A stretch of DNA of 64,000 bases from Chitinasiproducens palmae (lineage in GTDB: Bacteria > Pseudomonadota > Gammaproteobacteria > Burkholderiales > Burkholderiaceae). Each line of letters starts with the position of its first letter. The stretch's first letter is position 1. The stretch covers positions 666,634-730,633 of the forward strand of contig NZ_FNLO01000001.1 of the NCBI RefSeq assembly GCF_900095735.1, in the 5' to 3' direction. Below the pieces are notes generated by a model. The model searched no databases. It was given only the letters and a program-made list of their open reading frames with translations, and was not told the DNA's origin. The position numbers were made by a program, and so were the translations under genes. Of the stretch, positions 34,652 through 43,588 are shown piece after piece.

Positions 34652-36436
34652 ATGAAAACGACCTGGAAAGCCTTTTCGCTCGCCGCCCTCTTGCTCACCG
34701 GCTGCGGCGGCCACGACGTACCCATCGACAACCCGACGCCGACGCCGGACCCGCTCGACACCTACCGCAAGCAGGCCGTGTCGTGGACCACCTGCGCGAC
34801 CGAGCAGTTGGGCAATTACACGTCAGCCGCCGCGCAGTTGGGCAGTGCGCTGCAATGCGCGCAAATCGTAGTGCCCACTGATTACAGCAATCCGGAAGGT
34901 AGCCAACTGACCCTTTCGCTGATGCGCGTGAGCGCGCCGGACACCGCCAACCATCAGGGTTCGATCCTAATCAATCCGGGTGGCCCGGGCGCTGACGGCC
35001 TCCGCGAAGGGCTCAGCCTGGCGCTGATCCTGCGCGACGTCAGCCCGGACAACCCGCTCTATACCGGCCTGTACCAGATGTCGCAGCGCTACGACCTCGT
35101 CGGCTTCTCGCCGCGCGGCACGGTCAACGCGTCCCAATTGAACTGCGCGCTCACGGAAAGCGAGAAGTTCGTCGCCTTCCTCGGCGAGGACCGCAGCGCG
35201 TCAAACCTCGCGAACGCCATCTACAACGTCAAGCTGGCGGCCGATGCCTGCAAGGCGAACCCGCTGACACCGTTCATCAATACCGATACGGCCGCGCGCG
35301 ACCTGGACATCATCCGCAGTGTCCTGAACGAGAGCAAGCTGGACTACCTCGGCTATTCGTACGGCACCGCGCTCGGTACCTGGTACGCACGTCTGTTCCC
35401 CGAGAACGTCGGCAAGATGATGCTCGACGGCACGGTGGACATCGAACGACCGCTGGCACTGGCGGTCGACGCCGATCAGGCGGTGGCCGCGCAGGTCGTG
35501 CTGGATCAGGTCATCGCGCCGTATGCGGCGTCGCTTTCGTCGGTGTTCGACGTCGGTGCAACGGTCGACGAAGTACGCGCGATCGTGCCCAACGCGCCGA
35601 TCTGGGCCAAGCAGTACGTGGCGAACAACATCTATCTGCCACTCGGCGTGCGCTCGCTGGCGGACAACGTCGTGATCGTGTTGGCCGCGGTGCGCGGCAT
35701 CACGGAGATTCTGGCCACCGAGCCCGGCCTGGACGGCACGACGCTGCGCGACCGCATCGCGAGCCATCGTTTCGCGACGAGCGACTTGGCGAACGCGCTG
35801 GTCGCGCAAAAGGCGGCTGACGCGTCGGCGTATCTGGACCTGTATGCGGCGAACGGCGCGATCACGACTACGTCCAGCAGCGCCGCCAATGAGGTGATAC
35901 CTGCGGAATCGGCCGTCAACATCGTTGTCAAGTGCAATGACGCGCCCGTTTCGCAGGATACGCAGTACTGGATCGACCTTGGCAACTCGCTGCTGACGCA
36001 GGCGCCGCTCTACGGCGGTGGCACGACAGCCAACCCCTGCCTGAGCTGGGGCACGCCGTCGGTGCAGAAGCCGTCGATCACTGGCGCCCAGCAGGCCCCG
36101 GCAATGCTGATGGTGCAAGGTCAGTATGACCCCAAGACCCCGCTCGCCGGCGCGCAACGCACGCTTGGCTACCTGCCGAAAGCCAGCATGATCCTGGTTC
36201 AGAACGACAACACGCACGGGATCTTCCCGTCCCAGATCGCCTGCGTCGATGTCACCGTCGGCAACTACTTCGCCTACGGCACGCAGCCGGCCCGCAATAC
36301 GGAATGCTCGGTGCCGGTGCTGGGCGCAAGCAGCGAGACGACGGCAACGCAGAAATCGAGCGTGGCACCGCAATTCCTTCATCCCGAGACGACGCAGGAA
36401 CGTATCGAACAGCGGCGCCGGGAGCTGCAGCAGTAA
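34652..36436 (+). CDS. Secreted S33-family peptidase/alpha-beta hydrolase (TAP-like), lipoprotein
   Basis: 594 residues. Signal MKTTWKAFSLAALLLTGC with lipobox Cys18. Alpha/beta-hydrolase fold: oxyanion strand SILINPGGPGADG, nucleophile S236 in GYSYGT, acid D493 in QYDPKTP and His522 in DNTHGI, the last two in the TAP-like C-terminal domain (PAMLMVQGQYDPKTP). This matches Streptomyces-type tripeptidyl aminopeptidases (family S33), which release short peptides from N-termini outside the cell. The start at 34652 is where the lipoprotein signal begins. Divergent from the permease gene; convergent with the YjlB cupin gene (13 bp between stops). Confidence 0.88.
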   Translation: MKTTWKAFSLAALLLTGCGGHDVPIDNPTPTPDPLDTYRKQAVSWTTCATEQLGNYTSAAAQLGSALQCAQIVVPTDYSNPEGSQLTLSLMRVSAPDTANHQGSILINPGGPGADGLREGLSLALILRDVSPDNPLYTGLYQMSQRYDLVGFSPRGTVNASQLNCALTESEKFVAFLGEDRSASNLANAIYNVKLAADACKANPLTPFINTDTAARDLDIIRSVLNESKLDYLGYSYGTALGTWYARLFPENVGKMMLDGTVDIERPLALAVDADQAVAAQVVLDQVIAPYAASLSSVFDVGATVDEVRAIVPNAPIWAKQYVANNIYLPLGVRSLADNVVIVLAAVRGITEILATEPGLDGTTLRDRIASHRFATSDLANALVAQKAADASAYLDLYAANGAITTTSSSAANEVIPAESAVNIVVKCNDAPVSQDTQYWIDLGNSLLTQAPLYGGGTTANPCLSWGTPSVQKPSITGAQQAPAMLMVQGQYDPKTPLAGAQRTLGYLPKASMILVQNDNTHGIFPSQIACVDVTVGNYFAYGTQPARNTECSVPVLGASSETTATQKSSVAPQFLHPETTQERIEQRRRELQQ

Positions 36437-36449
36437 GGGATGCGGCGGC

Positions 36450-37055
36450 TCAGCCGTGGGCGTGCCATGTCCGCGTGAGCCGTCCGCCCGCTCCGTCGAT
36501 CGGATCGCACGACGGAAAGGGCAAGGCGGCGATGCGGGCCAGCATCGCCGGCGTGGCGGCGGAACGACAGATGTCGAACGCCTGTCCAGCGGGATAGGCG
36601 CCTACCACCATGAAGTCGGCGCTGGCGCTCACGCGTCGGTGCCCCGTCCCGGCCGGCAGCAGCAAGGCCATGCCGGCCGCCAACCGGACGACGTCCCCGT
36701 CCGGACCACCGACCTGTACGCGGGCGGAGCCAGCCGCGCAGCCGAGGACTTCGTGCGCGGTCGAGTGATAGTGGTGATAGTCGTAGATGCCGTCGCGCCA
36801 CTGCGGCGGCCAGCCATTCGCTGCCAAGCAACGCTCGAAACGGCGCGCCACGGCGTCGGCGTCCTCCCGCAGGGAAACGGCGTCACGATAGATCAGTACC
36901 GGCAGCGTCGGATGGTTGGGCACCCAATCGCTCGGGCCGAAACGGCGTGCCAGCCATACGGGCGTGGTACCCGTGTCGCTGACGGCCGCGGCAGTGTGTT
37001 CATCGGGCTGCACGGGCTGATGCGGCGTGGCGTGATCGGGTGGCGCTTTCGTCAT
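36450..37055 (-). CDS. Cupin protein, YjlB family
   Basis: 201 residues, single cupin barrel. The family stretch runs PNHPTLPVLIYRDAV, then GIYDYHHYHSTAHEVLGCAAGSARVQVGG (likely metal-binding histidines and Glu) and LLLPAGTGHRRV. YjlB proteins of Bacillus and proteobacteria have no settled function; a metal-dependent dioxygenase or isomerase is possible. ATG at 37055 with GAGGA 8 nt upstream. It starts 280 bp from the divergent DUF1176 gene. Confidence 0.88.
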   Translation of the reverse strand: MTKAPPDHATPHQPVQPDEHTAAAVSDTGTTPVWLARRFGPSDWVPNHPTLPVLIYRDAVSLREDADAVARRFERCLAANGWPPQWRDGIYDYHHYHSTAHEVLGCAAGSARVQVGGPDGDVVRLAAGMALLLPAGTGHRRVSASADFMVVGAYPAGQAFDICRSAATPAMLARIAALPFPSCDPIDGAGGRLTRTWHAHG

Positions 37056-37240
37056 GGTTCGAGTCCTCGGCGTAAAACGATGTGTCTGGCGGCCCCGCGG
37101 CGCGCGAGCCCTGGCAGAATGGCTTGTCGCCGGACCCACGCGGCGCTGGCACCGCTTCCACGGCAGGCCGACTGCATTCGGCCGGCACCGCGTGCATGGC
37201 AGCCAGACCGCACGCAGCCTGACGTGCCCGACCGGCGCTG

Positions 37241-37310
37241 TCCGGCCCTGTCCGGCCCTGTCCGGCCCTATCCGGCCTTGTCCGACCGTCTCCGGCCCTG
37301 TCCGGCCGGC
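37241..37310. repeat. Seven imperfect copies of a 10-bp repeat in a promoter gap
   Basis: Units based on TCCGGCCCTG at 37241, 37251, 37261, 37271, 37281, 37291 and 37301; three exact, the others with one to four changes. It ends 25 bp before the DUF1176 start codon and lies between two divergent genes, so copy number could alter promoter spacing or leader structure. Confidence 0.9.
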
Positions 37311-37335
37311 TCACCCTTCCACTGGAGAAACAGGG

Positions 37336-38439
37336 ATGTCTCGCCTTACCCTCTCGCCTTTCGTCGGCGGCGACCGCCAGGCACCGCCGCGTCGTCGCGC
37401 GAGCACGTCGGAACGGCTTGCCGCCACCCTCGCTGCGGGCGTCCTGCTCGCCTCCGGGCAAGCCATCGCGAAAGAGCAGCAGGAACCGGCAACGTTCGGC
37501 GACTGGGTCGTGGGATGCGACAACCAGCGCAGTTGTGTCGCAATCGGTATGCCGTCCGAGGACGGTCAGATCGGTGCTTATGTGCGCATCGCGCGGAGCG
37601 GCGTGCGCGACGACTTGCCCACCGTGACGATTGCGTACTACACGGACAAGAAGGTCGGCAACCCACAAATCGTCACCACGCCCGCCCCCGCCAAGGATGC
37701 TTCCCAGCAAGGCAGCTTTGGGTCGCGTTGCGAAGACGACTTCTGCATCGCGACGTTGCGCGGCGCGGACGCAATGCGATTCATCGATGCGCTGCGTGAC
37801 GCGAAGACGCTGACAGTCGCGCTACGTGCCAAGGTGCCGACCGACGCGTCCGTCGTCTCGCTGAAGGGCTCCGCCGCCGCCCTGCTCTACGTCGACGACC
37901 GGCAACAGCGCATCGGCACGCCCAGCGCGCTGCTTCGTCGCGGCACGCGCGCCATCGCGACGATACCCGATGTGCCCGCGCTGCCGCAGGTCCAGGCCCT
38001 GACGTTGACCGTTCCAAAAACACTGCCGGCGTCGGCGAAGCAATTGCCGAAGGCCAACGAGGACTGTCCCCAAGGGACCGAGCCGATTGCGTTCCAAGAC
38101 GCGCGAGGCGCGATGCTCTATGGCGTTTGCGAGATCGGCGGCGCTTACAACATGAGCTACACGATGTATCTGCCCAGCACCGCGGCGAAGACAACCGGTG
38201 GCAGTCGGAAGAACGGCGCGCCGGTCGCAGGCGACAGCCTGACCAATCCCTGGCTCAACAAGGACGGCAAGACGCTGAGCACCTTCGACAAGGGGCGTGG
38301 CATCGGCGACTGTGGCGCGTCGAGCGATCTGGCCTGGACCGGCACTGCATTGGTAGAGGTTGCGCGCAGCGCGATGCCGGTCTGCAAGGGCGTACCGATG
38401 GATGCATGGCCGACCACCTATCGCGCCGCCGTTCGTTGA
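37336..38439 (+). CDS. DUF1176 domain exported protein
   Basis: 367 residues with an N-terminal hydrophobic signal (LAATLAAGVLLASGQAIA) ending near residue 46. The mature protein begins FGDWVVGCDNQRSCVAIGM, the DUF1176 signature, and has about eight cysteines spread as if in disulfides (RCEDDFCIA, EDCPQGTEPIAF, GDCGASSDLAWTG). Found widely in proteobacteria as periplasmic proteins of unknown function. ATG at 37336 with GGAG 8 nt upstream. A 10-bp tandem repeat sits just upstream. Confidence 0.85.
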   Translation: MSRLTLSPFVGGDRQAPPRRRASTSERLAATLAAGVLLASGQAIAKEQQEPATFGDWVVGCDNQRSCVAIGMPSEDGQIGAYVRIARSGVRDDLPTVTIAYYTDKKVGNPQIVTTPAPAKDASQQGSFGSRCEDDFCIATLRGADAMRFIDALRDAKTLTVALRAKVPTDASVVSLKGSAAALLYVDDRQQRIGTPSALLRRGTRAIATIPDVPALPQVQALTLTVPKTLPASAKQLPKANEDCPQGTEPIAFQDARGAMLYGVCEIGGAYNMSYTMYLPSTAAKTTGGSRKNGAPVAGDSLTNPWLNKDGKTLSTFDKGRGIGDCGASSDLAWTGTALVEVARSAMPVCKGVPMDAWPTTYRAAVR

Positions 38440-38565
38440 CGATCGTCGCCGGGACCGGCTTGCAAATGCAGACGACGGCCGGCCGCCATGCGCAACCGGC
38501 ATCGTTCTCGGTAGACGCATCGCACGCCGCAGCCGATCGGCATCAAGAGCGAAGAGGCGCCGCGT

Positions 38566-39066
38566 CTAGTGCAGGATGCGCCCCTCGTCCCGCAGGCACA
38601 GCCAGACACGACGGCAGAGCGTGACGACGGCATGTCCCGCCTGGGCCGCGCGCGCCTTGCGCGCCTGCCACGCTCGCAAGGCGGCATCGCGCTCCGCGCT
38701 AAACGCAGCGCAGGTCCGTGCCGAGCGCGGCAACGCGCGCCGGCCCCTCGCCGCAGCCTCGACCATCTCGCAGATAACGGCACCCGCTCGCCCGCGCGCC
38801 TCGCCCCCGGCTTCGCCACGCCGTTCCCCGGCCGCATCGCGACGCGCGCTGGCCTGGCCGCCGCTGCAGAGCAGGATGACGCGCATCCATGCGCGTTCGT
38901 TCTCAGGCTTGGCGTGACGCCAGGCTTGGAAGGCACCGCGCTCCACCGGGTCGATGTTGCTGCGCCCCATGCGCAGCAGCCACGCCAGCGCTTGATCGAT
39001 CGCCTCCGGCGGACAGCCGCTGGCCGACGCCGCGATCACCGACCGCCCACTCGGCACACGGCTCAT
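38566..39066 (-). CDS. FecR-like N-terminal (DUF4880) protein, truncated; no partner sigma factor
   Basis: 166 residues. PPEAIDQALAWLLRMGRSNIDPVERGAFQAWRHAKPENERAWMRV (about 19-64) is the DUF4880 domain that opens FecR-type anti-sigma/sigma-regulator proteins. In ordinary FecR (about 320 residues) a membrane helix and periplasmic domain follow; here the rest is an Ala/Arg-rich stretch of about 100 residues without either. No fecI-type sigma gene is adjacent. A Fur box about 105 bp upstream links it to iron. It may be a decayed FecR, or a cytoplasmic variant. ATG at 39066; in-frame starts further up (for example 39183) would place the Fur box in the coding region. Confidence 0.6.
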   Translation of the reverse strand: MSRVPSGRSVIAASASGCPPEAIDQALAWLLRMGRSNIDPVERGAFQAWRHAKPENERAWMRVILLCSGGQASARRDAAGERRGEAGGEARGRAGAVICEMVEAAARGRRALPRSARTCAAFSAERDAALRAWQARKARAAQAGHAVVTLCRRVWLCLRDEGRILH

Positions 39067-39406
39067 CGACGGCTCGCACCCGGTGCGTTGCGTCTCGCTT
39101 TCCCAGTCGGCACACCCGAAACACTGGTAGTCCGCGTTTTCCCCATCGCCGCCCCGCATCATTGTTTTGATAATGATTCTCATTTTATACAAGCGTTGGC
39201 CGGCACGCCAGTCGCGCCTGGACGACGGCGACGCGCGGGCGTCGGCGAACCATCCAACCAAGGTGGTGCCCGGCCGCGCCACGTTTCCGCAAGCCGTTGT
39301 CCGTTGGCGACGGCTGCCCACGCTGAACGGCCGCGCGTGCCGGGGCGGTGTAAGATGGCGCCGCCCTCATTCCGCCCTCACCCCGCCCGCTCCGTGTGCC
39401 GCACCG
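39067..39406. promoter_or_regulatory. Divergent promoter region with Fur box
   Basis: 340 bp between the FecR-like fragment (minus) and the globin-coupled cyclase (plus). The one recognisable element is the Fur box at 39169-39187; the rest, toward the cyclase, is GC-rich without clear boxes. Confidence 0.5.
39169..39187. promoter_or_regulatory. Fur box
   Basis: GATAATGATTCTCATTTTA matches 15 of 19 positions of the consensus Fur site GATAATGATAATCATTATC. It is palindromic, so it could serve either neighbour; it is nearer to the FecR-like gene (103 bp) than to the cyclase gene (220 bp). Confidence 0.8.
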
Positions 39407-40801
39407 ATGCCAACGAGTCAGTTCCTGTCCGAATCCCAGGCGGCCGCCGAATGGCGCGAACTGATCGCCCAAACGCGCCCGGCGGCACGAGCAGTCCTGG
39501 CCGCCGCCGCCGATGAACAGCTTCCTGGCCTGGCGGACCTGTTCTATGAGCACATGCTGGCGGATCCGCATGCCTCGATGTTCATCTCGAATGAGCAGGT
39601 GCGCGACCGTCTGCATGCCTCGCTGCAGCGCTGGCTGGCCGCGGTGCTGACTGCGGCGGCCGACGACATGAACGGCTTGATCGCCTTGCAGCGCATGGTC
39701 GGCGACGTGCACGCCCGGATCGGCATCCCGGTCAACCTGGTGGCGCGCGCGACACGCCGGCTCAAACGCGCGCTGTATGACGCGCTGATCGCCCGGATGC
39801 CGCCGAGCGACGACCGGTCGAGCGCACTGATCTACGTGTCGCAGGCGACGGACATCGCTCTGGAGGTCATGACGGCCTCGTACTCGCGCTCGCGCGAGCA
39901 GTCGGCGAAAACCGACGAAGCGTACCGCCTGTTCTCGGTGATGCAGAACGTCGGCACCGAACGGGAACGCCAGCGCGCCGCGCTGCTGGACTGGGAAAAC
40001 GCTTTCGTCTACCGCATTGCCATCAATGCGCAACTGGACGAGCTGCAAAAGATGGCCGCGTCGGACTTCGGCCTCTGGTTCCATCACAAGGGCCAGCCCG
40101 CGTTCGGGGACAGCCGCGAAGCGCAGTCGGTCGCCCGGCTGATCGTGGAGATCGACGAGGCCATGGATGCCGCAATGGCGGCCGCGGCAGTCCCCCAGTC
40201 CGTCGAACCGATGGCCGCGCGCATTGCGCTGCTCAATCTCGTGCGCGATGCGGTCGGCCAGCTCAAATATCTGCTCGGCGCGCTGTTCGAGCAGATCGCG
40301 GAGCTCGAAACCGGACGAGATGCGCTGACCCACCTGCTGAACCGGCGTTTCATTCCCACCGTATTGCGTCGCGAGGTGGTATTGGCCGCGCAGTCGCGCA
40401 CCACCTTTTCGGTACTGATGGTCGACATCGACCATTTCAAGGCGATCAACGACCAGTACGGACACGACGCGGGCGATCTCGCGCTGCAGACAGTGGCCGC
40501 ACTGCTGGTGCACAACGTGCGCGGCAGCGACTATGCGTTCCGCTATGGCGGTGAAGAATTCCTGCTGGTGCTGGTCGAAACGACCGAAAGCCAGGCGCGC
40601 ACGATCGCGGAGAGCCTGCGGAAACGTGTCGAGCAGGAAACCATCTCAAGCAAGTCCGGCGAAGGCATCAAGGTGACCATCAGCATCGGGTTGGCGATGC
40701 ACACCGGTCACCCGGACTACGAAAGGACCATCTCGGCCGCGGACGAGGCGCTGTATCGCGCCAAGAAGAACGGACGGAACCGCACCGAATGCGCCTTCTG
40801 A
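39407..40801 (+). CDS. dosC: Globin-coupled oxygen-sensing diguanylate cyclase (DosC/DgcO-like)
   Basis: 464 residues with the three-part plan of E. coli DosC (YddV/DgcO): globin sensor (1 to about 155), middle domain (about 170-290; FGLWFHHKG is shared) and GGDEF (about 305-464). Haem-pocket residues are all conserved: proximal H102 in VHARIG, distal Tyr47 and Leu69, equivalent to H98, Tyr43 and Leu65. Active-site GGEEF at 381-385 and an RGSD inhibitory site at 372-375, five residues before it, predict a cyclase with product feedback. Oxygen binding should activate c-di-GMP synthesis. E. coli pairs it with the phosphodiesterase DosP; none is nearby here. ATG at 39407. Confidence 0.92.
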   Translation: MPTSQFLSESQAAAEWRELIAQTRPAARAVLAAAADEQLPGLADLFYEHMLADPHASMFISNEQVRDRLHASLQRWLAAVLTAAADDMNGLIALQRMVGDVHARIGIPVNLVARATRRLKRALYDALIARMPPSDDRSSALIYVSQATDIALEVMTASYSRSREQSAKTDEAYRLFSVMQNVGTERERQRAALLDWENAFVYRIAINAQLDELQKMAASDFGLWFHHKGQPAFGDSREAQSVARLIVEIDEAMDAAMAAAAVPQSVEPMAARIALLNLVRDAVGQLKYLLGALFEQIAELETGRDALTHLLNRRFIPTVLRREVVLAAQSRTTFSVLMVDIDHFKAINDQYGHDAGDLALQTVAALLVHNVRGSDYAFRYGGEEFLLVLVETTESQARTIAESLRKRVEQETISSKSGEGIKVTISIGLAMHTGHPDYERTISAADEALYRAKKNGRNRTECAF

Positions 40802-41055
40802 ACGGCGAGATGGCCGGGCCAGGCTGACGGCGGGCGCTCGTGCACGACGCCGCTTCCCTCAAGCTGGCGCATGGCGCCAGCGCGGGTAGCGCATTCAACG
40901 CGCGACTCACCACGGGCATCACCGCGGTTCCGCAACACCCGTTGCGATGAGTCACAGCCGCCTCCGCAGCGGACCTGGAGCGGACCTCCAGTGGACCTCT
41001 TCCAGCGAACCTACAGCGCCCGCCACAACGGTGCCCGCCCATCCGGCGGCGCGGC
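40802..41055. other. Convergent gap with degenerate short repeats
   Basis: 254 bp between the stops of dosC and the GntR gene. Contains degenerate GCGGACCT-like direct repeats around 40966-41020. No perfect hairpin with T-run seen. Confidence 0.35.
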
Positions 41056-41835
41056 CTAGACCGCTACTGGCCCCGCGGATGAACCAATGCCGCTTGCACT
41101 GAGCTGTTCCCAGGTGCTGTGCACGTGACGCTGCAGGCACGCGCCCAACGCGCTCGCGTCGCGCGCATTGAGCAACTGCAGAATGGTCTCGTGCTCGGCA
41201 ATCGCCGTATGCCAGGTGCTCACATCGCTGCTGCTCTGGTAGCGGTAGTGGAAGAGCTGCCGGTTGATCTGTTCATGCACCTGCCGCAGCGTCTCATTGT
41301 GCGCAGCCGCGATCAGATGCAGATGGATTTCCTGGTTGAGCCGGAAGTAGTTCGCCCTGTCGCGCCGCTCGTACGCGGCAAGCATTTCGTGGTGCAGCGC
41401 GCGGATCTCCGCGATTTCAGTGTCGCTCGCCATCCGGCACGCCTGCGCGCCGGCGAACGCCTCGATCGCGCCGAGCACGTCGAGCTTCTCGCCAATCTGA
41501 GCCGCGCTGAGCTCGGTCACCACCGCGCCACGCTTCGGCGACATCGTTACCAGGCCATCCCCGGCGAGTTCCTTCAACGCCTCGCGCAGCGGGGTGCGAG
41601 AAACGTTGAGCCGGTCGGCCAGCGCGCGTTCCCGCAACCGTTGACCGGGTTTCAGCTCGTCACTGGCGATCAGGTTGCGCAAGCGCGCGGCAATTTGATG
41701 AGACAGCAGCGCGGCATCGTGGGTGAGGTCCGTGCTGCCCTCGGCGGGCCGACGGCCCAGTTCTTCGGCCGCTGTGCCGGATTCTTCGTCGAACATCTTC
41801 GCGCGGCAACGCATTGGTGGGGAAGGCGTAAGCAT
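41056..41835 (-). CDS. GntR-family regulator, FCD (FadR) subfamily
   Basis: 259 residues. Winged helix: LSHQIAARLRNLIASDELKPGQRLRERALADRLNVSRTPLREALKELAGDGLVTMSPKRGAVV. FCD effector domain from about residue 110 with metal-ligand histidines in LNQEIHLHLIAAAHN and WHTAIAEHETIL. FCD regulators usually sense sugar acids or other organic acids. It is divergent from the SAF-domain dehydrogenase, with two related palindromes between, so it most likely represses the catabolic cluster at 42212-48533 until its substrate is present. ATG at 41835. Confidence 0.93.
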   Translation of the reverse strand: MLTPSPPMRCRAKMFDEESGTAAEELGRRPAEGSTDLTHDAALLSHQIAARLRNLIASDELKPGQRLRERALADRLNVSRTPLREALKELAGDGLVTMSPKRGAVVTELSAAQIGEKLDVLGAIEAFAGAQACRMASDTEIAEIRALHHEMLAAYERRDRANYFRLNQEIHLHLIAAAHNETLRQVHEQINRQLFHYRYQSSSDVSTWHTAIAEHETILQLLNARDASALGACLQRHVHSTWEQLSASGIGSSAGPVAV

Positions 41836-41937
41836 AACGTTAATAGCGCGTGTTTCGTGTTCAAGCGGTCACGCACACCCGAACAAGGGTTTTCCCTAGG
41901 GCGGCGCGGCTTGACGGCGCATCGCCAGACCTTTTAC

Positions 41938-41955
41938 ATTTTGGTATACCAAAAT
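41938..41955. promoter_or_regulatory. GntR operator 1
   Basis: ATTTTGGTATACCAAAAT, an 18-bp perfect palindrome of the GGTATACC type used by FadR-subfamily GntR proteins. It sits 103 bp upstream of the regulator's start. Confidence 0.85.
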
Positions 41956-42095
41956 TGCAACGACAATCCAGCTCGCCCCAGCGACAGGTCGGAGACGGCA
42001 GCATTCGACGCCCTCCAATGGCGCTCGTCGCTTGTAAAACAAGGGTTGGATGGCTGGTTCACGGGAACGGGCGGTGCAGTGGGCCATCCGCCTTG

Positions 42096-42112
42096 TTTTG
42101 GTATTCCATTTT
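42096..42112. promoter_or_regulatory. GntR operator 2
   Basis: TTTTGGTATTCCATTTT shares the left half TTTTGGTAT and the CCA core with operator 1. It lies 100 bp before the dehydrogenase start, so the pair could clamp both divergent promoters. Confidence 0.65.
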
Positions 42113-42211
42113 CCAAGTGTCGGCTTGGCAGGACGCGGCGCGACACGCCATAGGCAACACATCGTGCGGGGCCGGCCACTCGCGGCGCCCCGCCCGCGCA
42201 ACGAGAAAGGC

Positions 42212-43588
42212 ATGAACTATCAACACCTGTTTGGCGAGTTGAATGGCAAAACGATCAGCATGGCGCTGGTCGGACCGAAGGGCGGCTTCGGGCGCTCGCT
42301 GCTGGCGCAGTGCCGCCAGATCAAGAGTCTGCGCGTGGCTGCGCTGTGCGATCTGGACATCGACGGCACGCTGGCCACCTTGGAACAACTCGGCTACCCG
42401 GTGAACGATGTCAAGGTCTGTACCGACGAGCACGCAGTGCGCGCGGCAGCGGCTGCCGGCGCGACGGTGCTGATCAGCGATTTCCGGCTGCTCGACGCCG
42501 TGCCTTGCGACATCGTCGTGGAGGCCACTGGGCACCCGGAGACGAGCGTGCAAATCGCGAAGCGTGCGATCGAACGTGGCGTCCACGTGGCGATGGCGAC
42601 CAAGGAAACGGATTCGGTCGCGGGTCCCTATCTGAATCGCCTGGCTGTCGAGCACGGCGTCGTGTACACGACGCCGGACGGCGATCAGCCGAGCAATCTG
42701 ATCAACCTCGTTACGTGGGCGCGCGTGCTGGGCTTCGACGTGGTCGCAGCGGGCAAATCCAGCGAATATGACTACCTGTTCGATCCGCAAACGTCGACGG
42801 TGCACTATGCCGGTCAGCAGCAGGCCGCCCCCGGCCTGGCCGACACGTGGTCGCTGGAGGCCGTGCAACGCAATGCGCGCGCCGTATTGGCGGCGCGACG
42901 GGAAGCGCTCGCCGGACTGCCGCTGAGCGCGACCCCCGACTATTGCGAGATGAACGTGGTCGCGAACTCGACCGGCCTGGTGCCCGCGGTCGATACGCTG
43001 AACTACCCGATCTGCCGTCCGGCGGAATTGGCGGAAGTCTTCGTTCCAGTCGAGGACGGCGGCATCCTGACCCGCACCGGCATCGTCGATGTCTTCAACT
43101 GTCTGCGACGCCCGGACGAAACCAGTTTCGCCGGCGGCGTGTTCGTGGTGGTCCGCTGCAACGACGCCGCCACCTGGACGCTGCTGCGCGAGAAGGGACA
43201 TCTGGTCAGCCAGAGCGGCAAATATGCATGCATCTACACGCCGTTCCACTTGATGGGCATCGAGACGCCGATCAGCCTGTTCTCGGCGGTGCTGCACAAG
43301 CGCAGTTCTGGCAGCGCCGAGCAGGCCCGCCATGCGGTGATGGTGGCGCGCGCCGAGCGCGACTGGCACGCCGGGGAAACCCTCGTGATGGGTGGACACC
43401 ACCACACCATCGACGGCATCGCGCCGCTGCTTCGGCCGACCGCCGAGGCACATGGGCTGGCGCCGTTCTATCTCGCGGCGAACAAGCGGCTGGTCCGCGA
43501 CGTGAAGCAGGGCGACGTCGTGCCGATCGATGCGGTCGAAATCGGCGAGTCGGTTCTCGCCGACGCCTGGCGGCTCGGCGCGGCGTGA
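42212..43588 (+). CDS. SAF-domain NAD(P)-dependent dehydrogenase (COG4091 type)
   Basis: 458 residues. Rossmann domain with a glycine-rich loop in SMALVGPKGGFGRSLLAQC, then DIVVEATGHPETSVQIAKRAIERGVHVAMATKETDSVAGPYL as in homoserine-dehydrogenase-like enzymes. The C-terminal part (FYLAANKRLVRDVKQGDVVPIDAVE) is an SAF domain like that in antifreeze-type and sialic-acid enzymes. This architecture is known as a predicted homoserine dehydrogenase with SAF domain; members are found in carbohydrate and sugar-acid catabolic clusters, with real substrates mostly unknown. First gene of the GntR cluster; ATG at 42212 with AAAGG upstream; an MFS gene starts 113 nt after the stop. Confidence 0.85.
   Translation: MNYQHLFGELNGKTISMALVGPKGGFGRSLLAQCRQIKSLRVAALCDLDIDGTLATLEQLGYPVNDVKVCTDEHAVRAAAAAGATVLISDFRLLDAVPCDIVVEATGHPETSVQIAKRAIERGVHVAMATKETDSVAGPYLNRLAVEHGVVYTTPDGDQPSNLINLVTWARVLGFDVVAAGKSSEYDYLFDPQTSTVHYAGQQQAAPGLADTWSLEAVQRNARAVLAARREALAGLPLSATPDYCEMNVVANSTGLVPAVDTLNYPICRPAELAEVFVPVEDGGILTRTGIVDVFNCLRRPDETSFAGGVFVVVRCNDAATWTLLREKGHLVSQSGKYACIYTPFHLMGIETPISLFSAVLHKRSSGSAEQARHAVMVARAERDWHAGETLVMGGHHHTIDGIAPLLRPTAEAHGLAPFYLAANKRLVRDVKQGDVVPIDAVEIGESVLADAWRLGAA

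Larger units (their letters stand above)
41836..42211. promoter_or_regulatory. Divergent promoter region of the GntR cluster
   Basis: 376 bp between gntR-type gene and the dehydrogenase gene. Holds two GntR-like operators (41938-41955 and 42096-42112) and, between them, a smaller palindrome CTTGTAAAACAAG (42031-42043). The stretch is AT-richer than the neighbouring genes. Confidence 0.65.
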
